A stretch of 64,000 nucleotides of DNA, taken from an uncultured Holophaga sp. (GTDB taxonomy: Bacteria; Acidobacteriota; Holophagae; Holophagales; Holophagaceae). Below, in pieces: positions 8,035-16,236 of this stretch. Each line of letters begins with the position of its first letter. The first letter of the stretch is position 1. The notes beneath the pieces are model-generated. The model had not been told where the DNA came from. It saw nothing but the letters and a program-made list of their open reading frames with translations, and made no database searches. The stretch covers positions 309,501 through 373,500 of the forward strand of contig NZ_OY781925.1 in assembly GCF_963677305.1 (NCBI RefSeq), read 5' to 3'. A program made the position numbers and the translations under genes.

Positions 8035-8882
8035 GACCCCTGAATGCCTTCATCCTGGCGGCGGGTCTGGGCACCCGCATGGGACCCCTCTCCCAGGTAC
8101 TCCCCAAGCCTGCCTGGCCCCTGGGGGGGCGCCCCCTGGTCCTCTGGGGGGCGGAAGCCCTCCAGCGGGAGGGTTTCACCCGGGTCGGCTGCAATGTCCA
8201 CCACTTGTCTGGCCTGCTGGAGGCGGCGGTGGGCGGAGCCATAGAGGTCTTCCGGGAGCCGGAGCTCCTGGGCAGTGCCGGTGGGCTCACCCATGCCAGG
8301 GACCGGGCGACGGATCCTCTGGCTGTGTGGAACGGGGACGCCATCGCGGAAGTCCCCTGGCGGATGTTCCACGCGGAACATCTCCGCCTGGGGGCACAGC
8401 TCAGCTGGCTGCTGGTGCCCCATGACGGAGGCCCCTGGAATCCGGTCTGGCTGGATGGAGAGGGTCGCCTGCTGCCCCCCGGGACGCCGGGCCCCCAGGG
8501 TCCCTTCCACTTCACCGGGGCCAGTCTTTGGGGACGGGAGGCCCTCTCCCTCCTGCCCGGGGGACCTGCAGACACCAAAGCCCACATCCTGCCCCGCCTG
8601 ACCCGCCACCTGGGCATTGTCGTGGAACCCTTCCCCTGGCTGGAGGTCGGCACCCCCGACCAGCTCATCGCCGCGGCGGCCCTCCTGGCCCCCCAGGCCG
8701 AGGGGCGGTTGCCCGGGTGCTACCTCCACCCCGGCAGCGAAGGCGGCCCCGGCCTCAAGCGCTGCATCCTGGGACCCGGCGTACACCTGGCCCCCGGCTT
8801 TGAGGACCGGGATGCCTTCTGGGCGCTGACTGTAGAGGGTCTTCAACGCGCCGAGCTACCTTTGCCCGGGCAGCCCGCCTAA
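8031..8882 (+). CDS. murU: Sugar-1-phosphate nucleotidyltransferase, probably MurNAc-1-P uridylyltransferase
   Basis: 283 residues starting with the nucleotidyltransferase signature LAAGLGTRMGPLSQVLPKP (residues about 9-27). The N-x-D metal-binding region (VWNGDAIAEV) lies near 99 and the C-terminal WLEVGTPDQL near 205. MurU transfers UMP to MurNAc-alpha-1-phosphate, giving UDP-MurNAc for peptidoglycan recycling that bypasses the fosfomycin-sensitive MurA route. The function is inferred mainly from the next gene, an AmgK-like kinase; together they form the known salvage pair. The C-terminus is longer than in short MurU proteins, with a Pro/Gly-rich tail that includes LPGCYLHPGS, resembling a short left-handed-helix hexapeptide tail. 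A near-parS palindrome lies inside the gene at 8365-8380. Confidence 0.82.
   Translation: MRPLNAFILAAGLGTRMGPLSQVLPKPAWPLGGRPLVLWGAEALQREGFTRVGCNVHHLSGLLEAAVGGAIEVFREPELLGSAGGLTHARDRATDPLAVWNGDAIAEVPWRMFHAEHLRLGAQLSWLLVPHDGGPWNPVWLDGEGRLLPPGTPGPQGPFHFTGASLWGREALSLLPGGPADTKAHILPRLTRHLGIVVEPFPWLEVGTPDQLIAAAALLAPQAEGRLPGCYLHPGSEGGPGLKRCILGPGVHLAPGFEDRDAFWALTVEGLQRAELPLPGQPA
8365..8380. promoter_or_regulatory. Near-consensus parS-like palindrome inside murU
   Basis: TGTTCCACGCGGAACA differs by one base from the consensus ParB-binding site TGTTCCACGTGGAACA. It is in frame within the coding region. The mismatch lies in the central CACGTG, which usually matters for ParB binding, so this is the weakest of the four candidates. 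Confidence 0.4.
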
Positions 8883-8885
8883 ACT
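8880..8885 (+). promoter_or_regulatory. Putative -10 element giving a leaderless amgK transcript
   Basis: TAAACT overlaps the murU stop codon and lies exactly 6 nt before the amgK ATG. No Shine-Dalgarno sequence precedes the start. A transcript starting here would begin at or very near the ATG. Confidence 0.35.
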
Positions 8886-8891
8886 GTCCCC

Positions 8892-9878
8892 ATGGACGCG
8901 AGACTGCAGGAGGCCCTTGAACGCTGGGATTGCCGCGAGCCGGAGGCCCTCTCCGGGGACGCCGGGGCACGCCGCTACTTCCGGGTGCGCCACCCCCACC
9001 TCGGGACAGCCCTGCTGGTGCTCTACCCCCCGGCACCCCTCCCCGGGCAGGGGGATGACCCCTACTTCGACTACCGGGCCCTGCAGGCCTATCTGGACCC
9101 CGTGATCCGGGTCGCCACCATCATCCAGTACCACGACGAAAGCCGGACCATGCTCATGGAGGATCTCGGCGACGAGACCCTGGAGCGGAGACTGACCCGC
9201 CACCCGGAAGAGGAGCGCCGCTGGGTCGAGATCGTGGCCCTCCAGCTCAGCTCCTGGGTGGGACTCCTCACCGCGGGCGCCCCCTCCAGGGCCTTCTTCA
9301 TGCTGCGCGCCTTCGATGATGCCAAGCTCAGCTTCGAGTGGGAGTACTGCCGCACCAACTTCTTCCAGGACTTCCTCCAGAAGGATCCACCCCGCTGGCT
9401 GGACCGCCTCATGGAGGACGTCCAGGCGCGGCTAGTGCCCCAGGCGAGTTACCTGGCCCACCGGGACTTCCATGTCCGGAACCTGATGGTCCAGGGGGAC
9501 CGGCTCATCACCCTGGACTTCCAGGATGCCCGCAAGGGGGCCGCCACCTATGATCTGGCCTCCATCCTCTTCGACGGCTACTGGGACTGGTCTGCCGAGA
9601 CCAGGGACATCCTGGTCGGACGCGTCCGGGAGGAACTGGGCTGGTCCGACTCCGAACTCTGGGAGGAGCTGAACCTCAGTGCCCTCCAGCGGAACTTCAA
9701 GGCCCTAGGGACCTTCGGACACCAGATCATCCACAGGCGGAAGGCCCACTTCGCCCCGGCCATCCCGAGGACCCTCCGCCACATCCTGGGGCACTTCCAG
9801 CGCCTCCACCACGGAGAGGGCGTCCTCCAGACTGAGAATTGGCTGCGGATCGCCGAACGGCGGCTGATGGAACGCTGA
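8892..9878 (+). CDS. amgK: AmgK-like MurNAc/GlcNAc anomeric kinase (aminoglycoside phosphotransferase fold)
   Basis: 328 residues of the APH/choline kinase fold. The nucleotide-binding N-lobe includes GDAGARRYFRV (about 17-27). The catalytic loop AHRDFHVRNLMV lies near 192-203 with Asp and Asn in place, and the metal-binding LDFQDARKGAATYDLASIL near 211-229. AmgK phosphorylates MurNAc at C1; the product is the MurU substrate, and murU ends 9 nt upstream. Order here is murU-amgK, the reverse of the Pseudomonas arrangement. The gene converges with the next one, leaving 9 nt between the stops. A different sugar kinase specificity is possible, but the pairing makes the assignment likely. Confidence 0.85.
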   Translation: MDARLQEALERWDCREPEALSGDAGARRYFRVRHPHLGTALLVLYPPAPLPGQGDDPYFDYRALQAYLDPVIRVATIIQYHDESRTMLMEDLGDETLERRLTRHPEEERRWVEIVALQLSSWVGLLTAGAPSRAFFMLRAFDDAKLSFEWEYCRTNFFQDFLQKDPPRWLDRLMEDVQARLVPQASYLAHRDFHVRNLMVQGDRLITLDFQDARKGAATYDLASILFDGYWDWSAETRDILVGRVREELGWSDSELWEELNLSALQRNFKALGTFGHQIIHRRKAHFAPAIPRTLRHILGHFQRLHHGEGVLQTENWLRIAERRLMER

Positions 9879-9887
9879 GACAAGGCC

Positions 9888-10997
9888 TCAGTGCGGTTCA
9901 CCCATGGCCCTGACCCGCTCGGCCAGGATCCTGGCTCGCGGATCCCGGCCCAGGTGCCGCCCCAGGAAGTCGACCGGCTCCCGGGCGTCGCTCGGCAGCT
10001 CCGGGCAGTCCAGCAGGACCGCCACATCAGGCTCGGCCAGACCGGAGCGTCCATGGGCCACCAGGAAAGCCGCCCGCCCGGCCCGGAGGATGAGTCCGGT
10101 CGCTTCCGCCTCGTGCAGGAGCCCGGCGAGCTCATCTCCCGGGTCTTCGCCCTCGGCGCCTTCGTGGGACTCGGGCACTCTGCCCAGCCGCTCCAGCAGG
10201 GATGCCTCCAAGGCGAGCTGTTCCCGGAAGGTCTCCTCGATCCAGTACAGGTTGGCCCGGAAATGCCCATGTCGGCGCCAGAGGATGTCTACCTTGAAGC
10301 GGAGCTGCGCGATGCGCTTCCTGTCCTCGTCTGTCCAGTCGTGCATGGACATGTCATGGAACTCCAAGGTCCTGGGGCGCAGGGTCTGAAGGTAGGCCGT
10401 GAGCCCATGGCGCCCCGTCCGCCCAAAGTAGATGTTCCCCGCAGGCAGTTCCACCAGGGCGTAGGGGAAGTCCTCCAAGCCCATGCCGGTCCTGGAGTCC
10501 TGCAGAGAGAAGGCCTCCCCGTACCGACCTCCCAGGCTCCCGAAGACTTCATCCAGACGCCAGGCTTCCTCAGGCACCGGGTGGGACATGCGCACAAACC
10601 GGGTATAGCCCTCCGCATCCGTCACACCAAAGAGGACGCCCTGGCTGAGCCCCCGGATCCGATCCCCGGAGCGGCTTGAGAAGAGCCGGTAGGGGGTACG
10701 GGGTGTCATCCGGAACTGGTACCCGAAGGGTCCCACCCCGACCTCAGGGGAGCGGCGATGGTTTTCCGGATGGAAGGGCTTGTGCGAAGGGGCCGGAAGC
10801 GCGGGGAATCGCCCCGACCACCGCGGGGCCTCCCTCAAAGGCGGAAGCACCCTTCCCGTCAGACAGCTGAGGACAGGGGCCTCCCCCGCCGGAAGGGGAC
10901 GGGCCACCAGCGCCACCCAGAGGACCCCCAGCAACACCAAACCGCAAGCCCGGGCGCGGGGTCCCCTGCACTGAGAGGTCAGCCAGCCTCCCTTCAC
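9888..10997 (-). CDS. Exported protein of unknown function
   Basis: I do not recognise the family. The GTG at 10997 was chosen because it overlaps the pyrE stop as GTGA, a typical coupling arrangement, and it puts a signal peptide at the N-terminus (basic MKGGWLTSQCRGPRARAC, then the hydrophobic GLVLLGVLWVALVA, with cleavage near PLPAGEA). The product is 369 residues. The middle is rich in Arg, Phe and Tyr (FGYQFRMTPRTPYRLFSSRSGDR; FRANLYWIEETFREQLALE), without Cys clusters or repeats. The C-terminal 70 residues include VAHGRSGLAEPDVAVLLDCPELP. An alternative GTG at 11036 would overlap pyrE by over 40 nt. Co-transcription with pyrE is probable; no metabolic link is apparent. Confidence 0.7.
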   Translation of the reverse strand: MKGGWLTSQCRGPRARACGLVLLGVLWVALVARPLPAGEAPVLSCLTGRVLPPLREAPRWSGRFPALPAPSHKPFHPENHRRSPEVGVGPFGYQFRMTPRTPYRLFSSRSGDRIRGLSQGVLFGVTDAEGYTRFVRMSHPVPEEAWRLDEVFGSLGGRYGEAFSLQDSRTGMGLEDFPYALVELPAGNIYFGRTGRHGLTAYLQTLRPRTLEFHDMSMHDWTDEDRKRIAQLRFKVDILWRRHGHFRANLYWIEETFREQLALEASLLERLGRVPESHEGAEGEDPGDELAGLLHEAEATGLILRAGRAAFLVAHGRSGLAEPDVAVLLDCPELPSDAREPVDFLGRHLGRDPRARILAERVRAMGEPH

Positions 10998-11623
10998 TCG
11001 TGCCGGTGGCTCCAGGCCACCGTGTCCTGGCGCCACTCCGAGAGGGAGGCGGCATCGGCGGGATCGATCTGGCCCAGGGCCTGGGCTCTGCGGGAGAGGT
11101 CATCGAAGGTGGCCAACACCCGCAGGGGAACGCCAGCTCCCAGGAAAGTGGCGTCCGCCTGGGGCAGCCCATAGCTGAAGAGGGCCAGGACTTCCAGCAC
11201 TTCCGCCTCTTCGTGACGCAGGGCCTCCACGCACTTCACGCTGCTCCCACCGGTGCTGATGAGGTCCTCGATAAGGACCACCTTGTGTCCGTCGGCGTGG
11301 GGCCCCTCCACCTGCCGCCCCATGCCGTGCTTCTTGGGTTCAGGCCGGACGTAGGCCAGGGGCAGCTCCAGGCGGTCCGCCACCAGAGAGGCCCAGGGGA
11401 TGCCTGCGGTGCTGGTGCCCGCGATGAGGGTGGGAGCCTTCTCGGCAGCTCGGGCGGCCAGTGCATCGGCGATGGCGGTACGCAACCCGGGGAAGCCCAG
11501 AAGCTGCCGGTTGTCGCAGTAGATGGGGGACTTGAGCCCGCTGGCCCAGGTGAAGGGGCTCTTGGGGGAGAGGCGCACCGCCCCCGCCTCGAGAAGTCCG
11601 GCAGCCAGATCCAGGTTCGTCAT
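10994..11623 (-). CDS. pyrE: Orotate phosphoribosyltransferase
   Basis: 209 residues from the ATG at 11623. The enzyme joins orotate to PRPP giving OMP in de novo pyrimidine synthesis. The substrate-binding FTWASGLKSPIYCDNRQLLGFP (about residues 24-45) and the PRPP loop VVLIEDLISTGGSS (about 117-130) are diagnostic. PEPKKHGMGRQVEG supplies the flexible catalytic loop Lys/His. The start at 11623 is preceded by GGAGAG; the ATG five codons upstream (11638) is also in frame but lacks an SD. The 3' end overlaps the next gene by 4 nt. Confidence 0.96.
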   Translation of the reverse strand: MTNLDLAAGLLEAGAVRLSPKSPFTWASGLKSPIYCDNRQLLGFPGLRTAIADALAARAAEKAPTLIAGTSTAGIPWASLVADRLELPLAYVRPEPKKHGMGRQVEGPHADGHKVVLIEDLISTGGSSVKCVEALRHEEAEVLEVLALFSYGLPQADATFLGAGVPLRVLATFDDLSRRAQALGQIDPADAASLSEWRQDTVAWSHRHE

Positions 11624-11646
11624 GGTCTCTCCATCCATACCGGTCC

Positions 11647-11652
11647 ATTGTA
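11647..11652 (-). promoter_or_regulatory. Putative -10 element for pyrE
   Basis: Read on the minus strand, TACAAT lies 23 nt before the chosen pyrE ATG. The implied start point near 11640 leaves a short leader that still contains the GGAGAG ribosome-binding site. No clear -35 hexamer is visible. Confidence 0.4.
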
Positions 11653-11696
11653 GGGCCTGCTGCGATCACCCGCGCCAGGGGGCCTCGGGCCTCTAC

Positions 11697-11705
11697 TGGT
11701 ATATT
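11697..11705 (+). promoter_or_regulatory. Putative extended -10 element for purL
   Basis: TGGTATATT is an extended -10 motif in the divergent purL/pyrE intergenic region, about 53 nt upstream of the purL ATG. No convincing -35 accompanies it. I see no PurR-like palindrome or purine riboswitch in the short leader. Confidence 0.35.
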
Positions 11706-11758
11706 GGAGGGTTCGAGGTCCGCGCCTCTGCGGACCTCTCCATGTCCCGGAATCCCCC

Positions 11759-14700
11759 ATGCCCTGCATCCGCCGCCTGTTTGTCGAGAAGAAGCCCGAG
11801 TTCGCCGTGGAGGCCCGTCACATCCTCCACGATCTGCGGGACAACCTGGGGGTCGCCGCCCTCCAGGGTCTGCGCCTGGTGGTCCGCTACGACATCGAGG
11901 GGCTGGAGCCCCAGGTCCTCGACGCCGCCCGGTGGACGGTCTTCGCCGAGCCCCCGCTGGATGAGGTCTTCGAGGAGGCCCTACCGGTGGACGCAGATGA
12001 GCAGGCCCTGGCGGTCGAGTATCTGCCCGGGCAGTACGACCAGCGGGCGGACAGCGCGGCCCAGTGCCTCCAGCTCCTCGCCCACGGCGCCCGGCCCAAG
12101 GTGGCCTGTGCCCGCGTCTACGTCATGAAGGGGGCTCTCTCGGCGGAGGACATCGCCCGGATTCGCAGCTACCTGGTGAACCCCGTGGACAGCCGGGAGG
12201 CCTCCCCCGCCAAGCCCACCACCCTGAGTCCCGCCCTTCCCGAGCCGGAGGCCGTCAAGGTCATGATGGGCTTCAACGGCGCAGACGACGCCCTGCTCCA
12301 GGAACTCCAGGGCCAGTTGGGCATGGCCATGACCCTGGCGGACCTGCGACACACCCAGGCCCACTTCCGGGATGAAGAGCACCGCGAGCCCACCGAGACC
12401 GAGCTGCGCCTCCTCGACACCTACTGGTCCGATCATTGCCGCCACACCACCTTCCTGACCAGGCTGGAGGGCGTCACCATCGAGGATGGTCCCTTCTCCG
12501 GCCCCATCGCCAAGGCTTTCGTGGGCTACCGCAACCTTCGCCGGGAAGTCCTGGCGGAGCGCGCTGCCGAGAAGGACGAGTGCCTGATGGACATCGCACT
12601 CCTGCCCATGCGGGCGCTGCGCCAGGCCGGCAAGCTGGAGGATCAGGAGCAGACCAGCGAGATCAACGCCTGTTCGGTGATCGTGGACATCGACACCACC
12701 GCCGCCCCGGCCGGGCATGAGGAGTGGCTCCTCATGTTCAAGAACGAGACCCACAACCACCCCACCGAGATCGAGCCCTTCGGCGGGGCCGCCACCTGCC
12801 TGGGCGGCGCCATCCGGGATCCCCTCTCCGGCCGGGCCTACGTCTACCACTCCATGCGCGTCACCGGAAGCGGTGACCCCCGCACCCCCATCGCGGAGAC
12901 CCTGTCCGGCAAGCTCCCCCAGCGCAAGATCACTACCGAGGCTGCCGCGGGCTTCGCCTCCTACGGCAACCAGATCGGCCTCTGCACCGGCCAGGTCCGG
13001 GAGTACTACGACCCCGGCTACGTGGCCAAGCGCATGGAGATCGGCGCCGTGGTGGCCGCGGTGCCCCGGGCCCAGGTGCGCCGCGAGGAGCCCGTCCCCG
13101 GCGACCAGATCATCCTGGTGGGCGGGCGCACCGGTCGTGATGGCATCGGCGGGGCCACCGGCAGCTCCAAGACCCACACCGAGGAGAGCATCGAGACCTG
13201 CGGTGCCGAGGTCCAGAAGGGCGACGCCCCCATGGAGCGCAAGCTGCAGCGCCTCTTCCGCCGCCCCGAGTTCTCCCGCCTGGTGAAGAAGTGCAACGAC
13301 TTCGGCGCGGGAGGCGTCTCGGTGGCCATCGGCGAGCTGGCGGATGGCCTCGCCATCAATCTGGATGTGGTCCCCAAGAAGTACGAAGGTCTCAACGGCA
13401 CAGAACTCGCCATCGCCGAAAGCCAGGAGCGCATGGCTCTGGTGGTCTCCCCCGCCGAGGTGGCCCGGGTGCTGGAGCTGGCCCGGGAGGAGAACCTGGA
13501 GGCCGTCGTGGTTGCCCAGGTCACCGAGGAACGGCGTCTGCGCATGAGCTGGCGCGGTCAGGTCATCGCCGACCTCTCCCGAGACTTCCTTGACACCAAC
13601 GGCGCCCCGCAGCAGACCCGGGCCCGGGTCTCGGCCCCCACCGCCGCCACCCCCTTCGGCACCCCCAAGGTGGGGACCCAGGACCTGGCCGGCCGCTGGA
13701 AGGCCGCCCTGCAGTCCCTGGATACCTGTTCACAGCGGGGCCTCGTGGAGAAGTTCGACAGCACCATCGGAGCCGCCTCTGTCCTGGTGCCCTTTGGCGG
13801 TGCCACCCGCCGGACCCCTGCCGAGGCCATGGTGGCCAAGTTCCCCGTGCTGGGCGGCGAAACCCGCAGCGCCAGCGCCATGAGCCACGGCTTCATCCCC
13901 GGGATCGCCAAGTGGAGCCCCTTCCACGGGGCCGTCTGGGCCCATGTCCTGGCCGCCGCCCGACTGGTGGCGGTGGGCGCTGACCCCAGCCGCCTGCGCT
14001 ACACCCTCCAGGAATACTTCGGCAAGCCCGGTAGCGATCCCCTCCGCTGGGGTGCCCCCCTGGCGGCCCTCCTCGGCGCTCTCGAGGCCGAGCTGGCTCT
14101 GGGGACCCCCGCCATCGGCGGCAAAGACAGCATGTCAGGCACCTTCAAGGATCTGGATGTTCCCCCCACCCTGGTGGCCTTCGCCGTGGATGTGGTCAAG
14201 GCCGACCAGGTCATCAGCCCCGAGTTCAAGGGTGCCGACCACGATGTGGTGCTGCTGGAGCTGCCCCGCACCGCCGAGGAGCTCCCCGACTGGGCCGCCC
14301 TGAAGACCCTCTACGGCCGCCTGGGCCAGCTCATCCGCGAGGGACGCATCCTCTCGGCCAAGGTCCTGGACATGGAGGGCCTCGCCCCGGCTTTGTCGGT
14401 CATGGCCTTCGGCAATGCCCTGGGACTGGACCTTGACGGGGAGAGGGAGGCCGCCTTCTGGTTCGCCCCCCAACCCGGTGCCTTCGTGGTGGAGCTGCCC
14501 TCCAGCGAGCGGCCGGACCTCCTCTTCAGCGGGCTCGACTGGGCCCTGCTGGGGCGCACCATCACCGAGCCCGTCATCCGCCTGGACGAGACCATCCTGG
14601 AACTCCCCGGCCTTCAGGCCGCCTGGGAGGCACCCCTGGAGCCCATCTTCCCCACCACCGAGGTCGGAGAGGCCCCGGCGGCCCTTCCCCCCTTCCAGCC

Positions 14701-15538
14701 CGTGGCCGCCACGGAGCGCAAGGCACCCGCCATCCGGATGTCCCGCCCCCGGGTGGTCGTCACCGCCTTCCCCGGCTCCAACTGCGAATATGACTGCGCC
14801 CAGGCCTTCGAGAGGGCCGGGGCCATCGCTGAGACGGTGGTCTTCCGCAACCTGGACCCCCAGGCGGTGGAGGAGAGCCTTGAGGCCATGGCTCAGGCCA
14901 TCTCCCGCTCCCAGATCATCATGGTCCCCGGCGGTTTCAGCGCCGGGGACGAGCCCGAGGGCTCGGGCAAGTTCATCGCCGCCGCCTACCGGAACGCCAG
15001 GGTGAAGGATGCCGTCCACGAGCTCCTGCACCACCGGGACGGCCTGATGCTGGGCATCTGCAACGGCTTCCAGGCCCTCATCAAGCTGGGCCTGGTGCCC
15101 TACGGCGAGATCCGCGAACAGTCCCCGGACTGCCCCACCCTCACCTTCAACAACCTGCGCTACACCAGCCGCATGGCTACCACCCGCGTGGTCAGCAACC
15201 GCAGCCCCTGGTTCAGCCGCCTGAGCCCCGGGGACCGGCACGTGGTGGCCATCGCCCACGGAGAGGGGCGCATCGTGGGGCCGGATGCCACCCTGCGCCG
15301 CCTCCTCGCGGAGGGACAGGTGGCCACCCAGTACGTGGACCTGGCGGGCCAGCCCACTCTGGACCTGGACTTCAACCCCAATGGCAGTGCCTTCGCCATC
15401 GAAGGCCTCACCAGCCCGGATGGGCGGGTGCTGGGCAAGATGGCCCATGCAGAGCGCGTGACCTCCAACGTCTGGCGCAACGTACCCGGCGAGAAGGACA
15501 TGCAGCTCTTCCAGGCGGGCGTGGCCTACTTCGCCTGA
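11759..15538 (+). CDS. purL: Phosphoribosylformylglycinamidine synthase, single-chain PurL with glutaminase domain
   Basis: 1259 residues: the large one-polypeptide FGAM synthase, which converts FGAR, ATP and glutamine to FGAM in purine synthesis. Order of domains: a PurS-like N-terminal region (1-150), a linker ending in TETELRLLDTYWSDHCRHTTF, two AIRS-type ATP-binding halves with FKNETHNHPTEIEPFGGAATCLGG and GGKDSMSGTF, and a class I glutaminase from about residue 995. The glutaminase nucleophile is Cys1101 in MLGICNGFQAL, with the His/Glu of AIAHGEGR further on. Many bacteria split this into PurS, PurL and PurQ, so no separate purQ or purS is expected. The ATG lacks a strong SD. It is transcribed divergently from pyrE. 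Confidence 0.97.
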   Translation: MPCIRRLFVEKKPEFAVEARHILHDLRDNLGVAALQGLRLVVRYDIEGLEPQVLDAARWTVFAEPPLDEVFEEALPVDADEQALAVEYLPGQYDQRADSAAQCLQLLAHGARPKVACARVYVMKGALSAEDIARIRSYLVNPVDSREASPAKPTTLSPALPEPEAVKVMMGFNGADDALLQELQGQLGMAMTLADLRHTQAHFRDEEHREPTETELRLLDTYWSDHCRHTTFLTRLEGVTIEDGPFSGPIAKAFVGYRNLRREVLAERAAEKDECLMDIALLPMRALRQAGKLEDQEQTSEINACSVIVDIDTTAAPAGHEEWLLMFKNETHNHPTEIEPFGGAATCLGGAIRDPLSGRAYVYHSMRVTGSGDPRTPIAETLSGKLPQRKITTEAAAGFASYGNQIGLCTGQVREYYDPGYVAKRMEIGAVVAAVPRAQVRREEPVPGDQIILVGGRTGRDGIGGATGSSKTHTEESIETCGAEVQKGDAPMERKLQRLFRRPEFSRLVKKCNDFGAGGVSVAIGELADGLAINLDVVPKKYEGLNGTELAIAESQERMALVVSPAEVARVLELAREENLEAVVVAQVTEERRLRMSWRGQVIADLSRDFLDTNGAPQQTRARVSAPTAATPFGTPKVGTQDLAGRWKAALQSLDTCSQRGLVEKFDSTIGAASVLVPFGGATRRTPAEAMVAKFPVLGGETRSASAMSHGFIPGIAKWSPFHGAVWAHVLAAARLVAVGADPSRLRYTLQEYFGKPGSDPLRWGAPLAALLGALEAELALGTPAIGGKDSMSGTFKDLDVPPTLVAFAVDVVKADQVISPEFKGADHDVVLLELPRTAEELPDWAALKTLYGRLGQLIREGRILSAKVLDMEGLAPALSVMAFGNALGLDLDGEREAAFWFAPQPGAFVVELPSSERPDLLFSGLDWALLGRTITEPVIRLDETILELPGLQAAWEAPLEPIFPTTEVGEAPAALPPFQPVAATERKAPAIRMSRPRVVVTAFPGSNCEYDCAQAFERAGAIAETVVFRNLDPQAVEESLEAMAQAISRSQIIMVPGGFSAGDEPEGSGKFIAAAYRNARVKDAVHELLHHRDGLMLGICNGFQALIKLGLVPYGEIREQSPDCPTLTFNNLRYTSRMATTRVVSNRSPWFSRLSPGDRHVVAIAHGEGRIVGPDATLRRLLAEGQVATQYVDLAGQPTLDLDFNPNGSAFAIEGLTSPDGRVLGKMAHAERVTSNVWRNVPGEKDMQLFQAGVAYFA

Positions 15539-15847
15539 GGCCGGATTCTGCATTTACTCCCGGCGCAGAGCCATCCCGTTCATCCCCTTCATCCAGGCTT
15601 GAAATGCACTTTATTCAGCCAAGATGAAGAGGATGAACAGGATGAATGCACGCCATAGGCGATGATGGACTCGCGATCCAGGCGCACGGGAAACTCAGAG
15701 CCCAGTTCGCCTTGCGTACCAAACGGTTCCCGATGAATGTCAGCCGCCTGGGCTTTACTCCGGGCCTTGCCCAGGCCTCAGATGACTCAATTGCAGACTT
15801 CGGGCTGAGCCCGGAATCTGCATCGGTATCACGACCTTGGGATCGCC
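15539..15847. other. Gene-free region with a spaced inverted repeat
   Basis: 309 nt between purL and the Hpt gene (which end facing each other) with no convincing ORF. It contains CCCGTTCATCCCCTTCATCC near 15575-15594 and, about 30 nt later, AAGATGAAGAGGATGAACAG and continuation near 15622-15648. The second segment is approximately the reverse complement of the first. The arms could form a long imperfect hairpin between convergent transcripts. The remaining 190 nt show nothing I can name. Confidence 0.5.
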
Positions 15848-16222
15848 TCAGGCCTCTCTGGATTTGCGGAAGGCCTCCATGGCCTCGATGGCGAGAGCGT
15901 ACTCGTCCTTGAGACGCTGGACCATGGAGGCGGTGCTGCCATTCAGGTTCTCGGTGCGGGCCGAGGCTTCGATGGCAGCCGCGGCGGCCCGGAGGCGGAC
16001 GGCCCCCATGGTGCTGGCGGCCCCCTTGATGGCATGGGCCACATCCGCCAGTTCCTGGGCATTGGCAGCGTCGAGCAGGGGACTGAGGACCTCGATCCGG
16101 GACGGGGTGTCCTCCTTGAAGAGCTCCAGCATCTCCAGGAAGAGCCCCAGGTTGCCATCATCCAGAGTCAGGAGCTGTTCGAGGGTGTTGGAGTCCAGGA
16201 TGGGGGAATCGGAATGGGACAT
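15848..16222 (-). CDS. Hpt (histidine phosphotransfer) domain protein
   Basis: 124 residues, essentially one Hpt four-helix bundle. The phosphorylatable His lies in AHAIKGAASTMGA (around residue 63), matching the HxxKGxAxxxG signature. Such proteins relay phosphate from hybrid histidine kinases to receivers. SD GGAG lies about 6 nt before the ATG. It starts 14 nt after the DUF4388/TPR gene on the same strand, suggesting an operon. No kinase or receiver gene is adjacent, so its partners are unknown. Confidence 0.9.
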   Translation of the reverse strand: MSHSDSPILDSNTLEQLLTLDDGNLGLFLEMLELFKEDTPSRIEVLSPLLDAANAQELADVAHAIKGAASTMGAVRLRAAAAAIEASARTENLNGSTASMVQRLKDEYALAIEAMEAFRKSREA

Positions 16223-16236
16223 GGAGTTCTCCAGAG

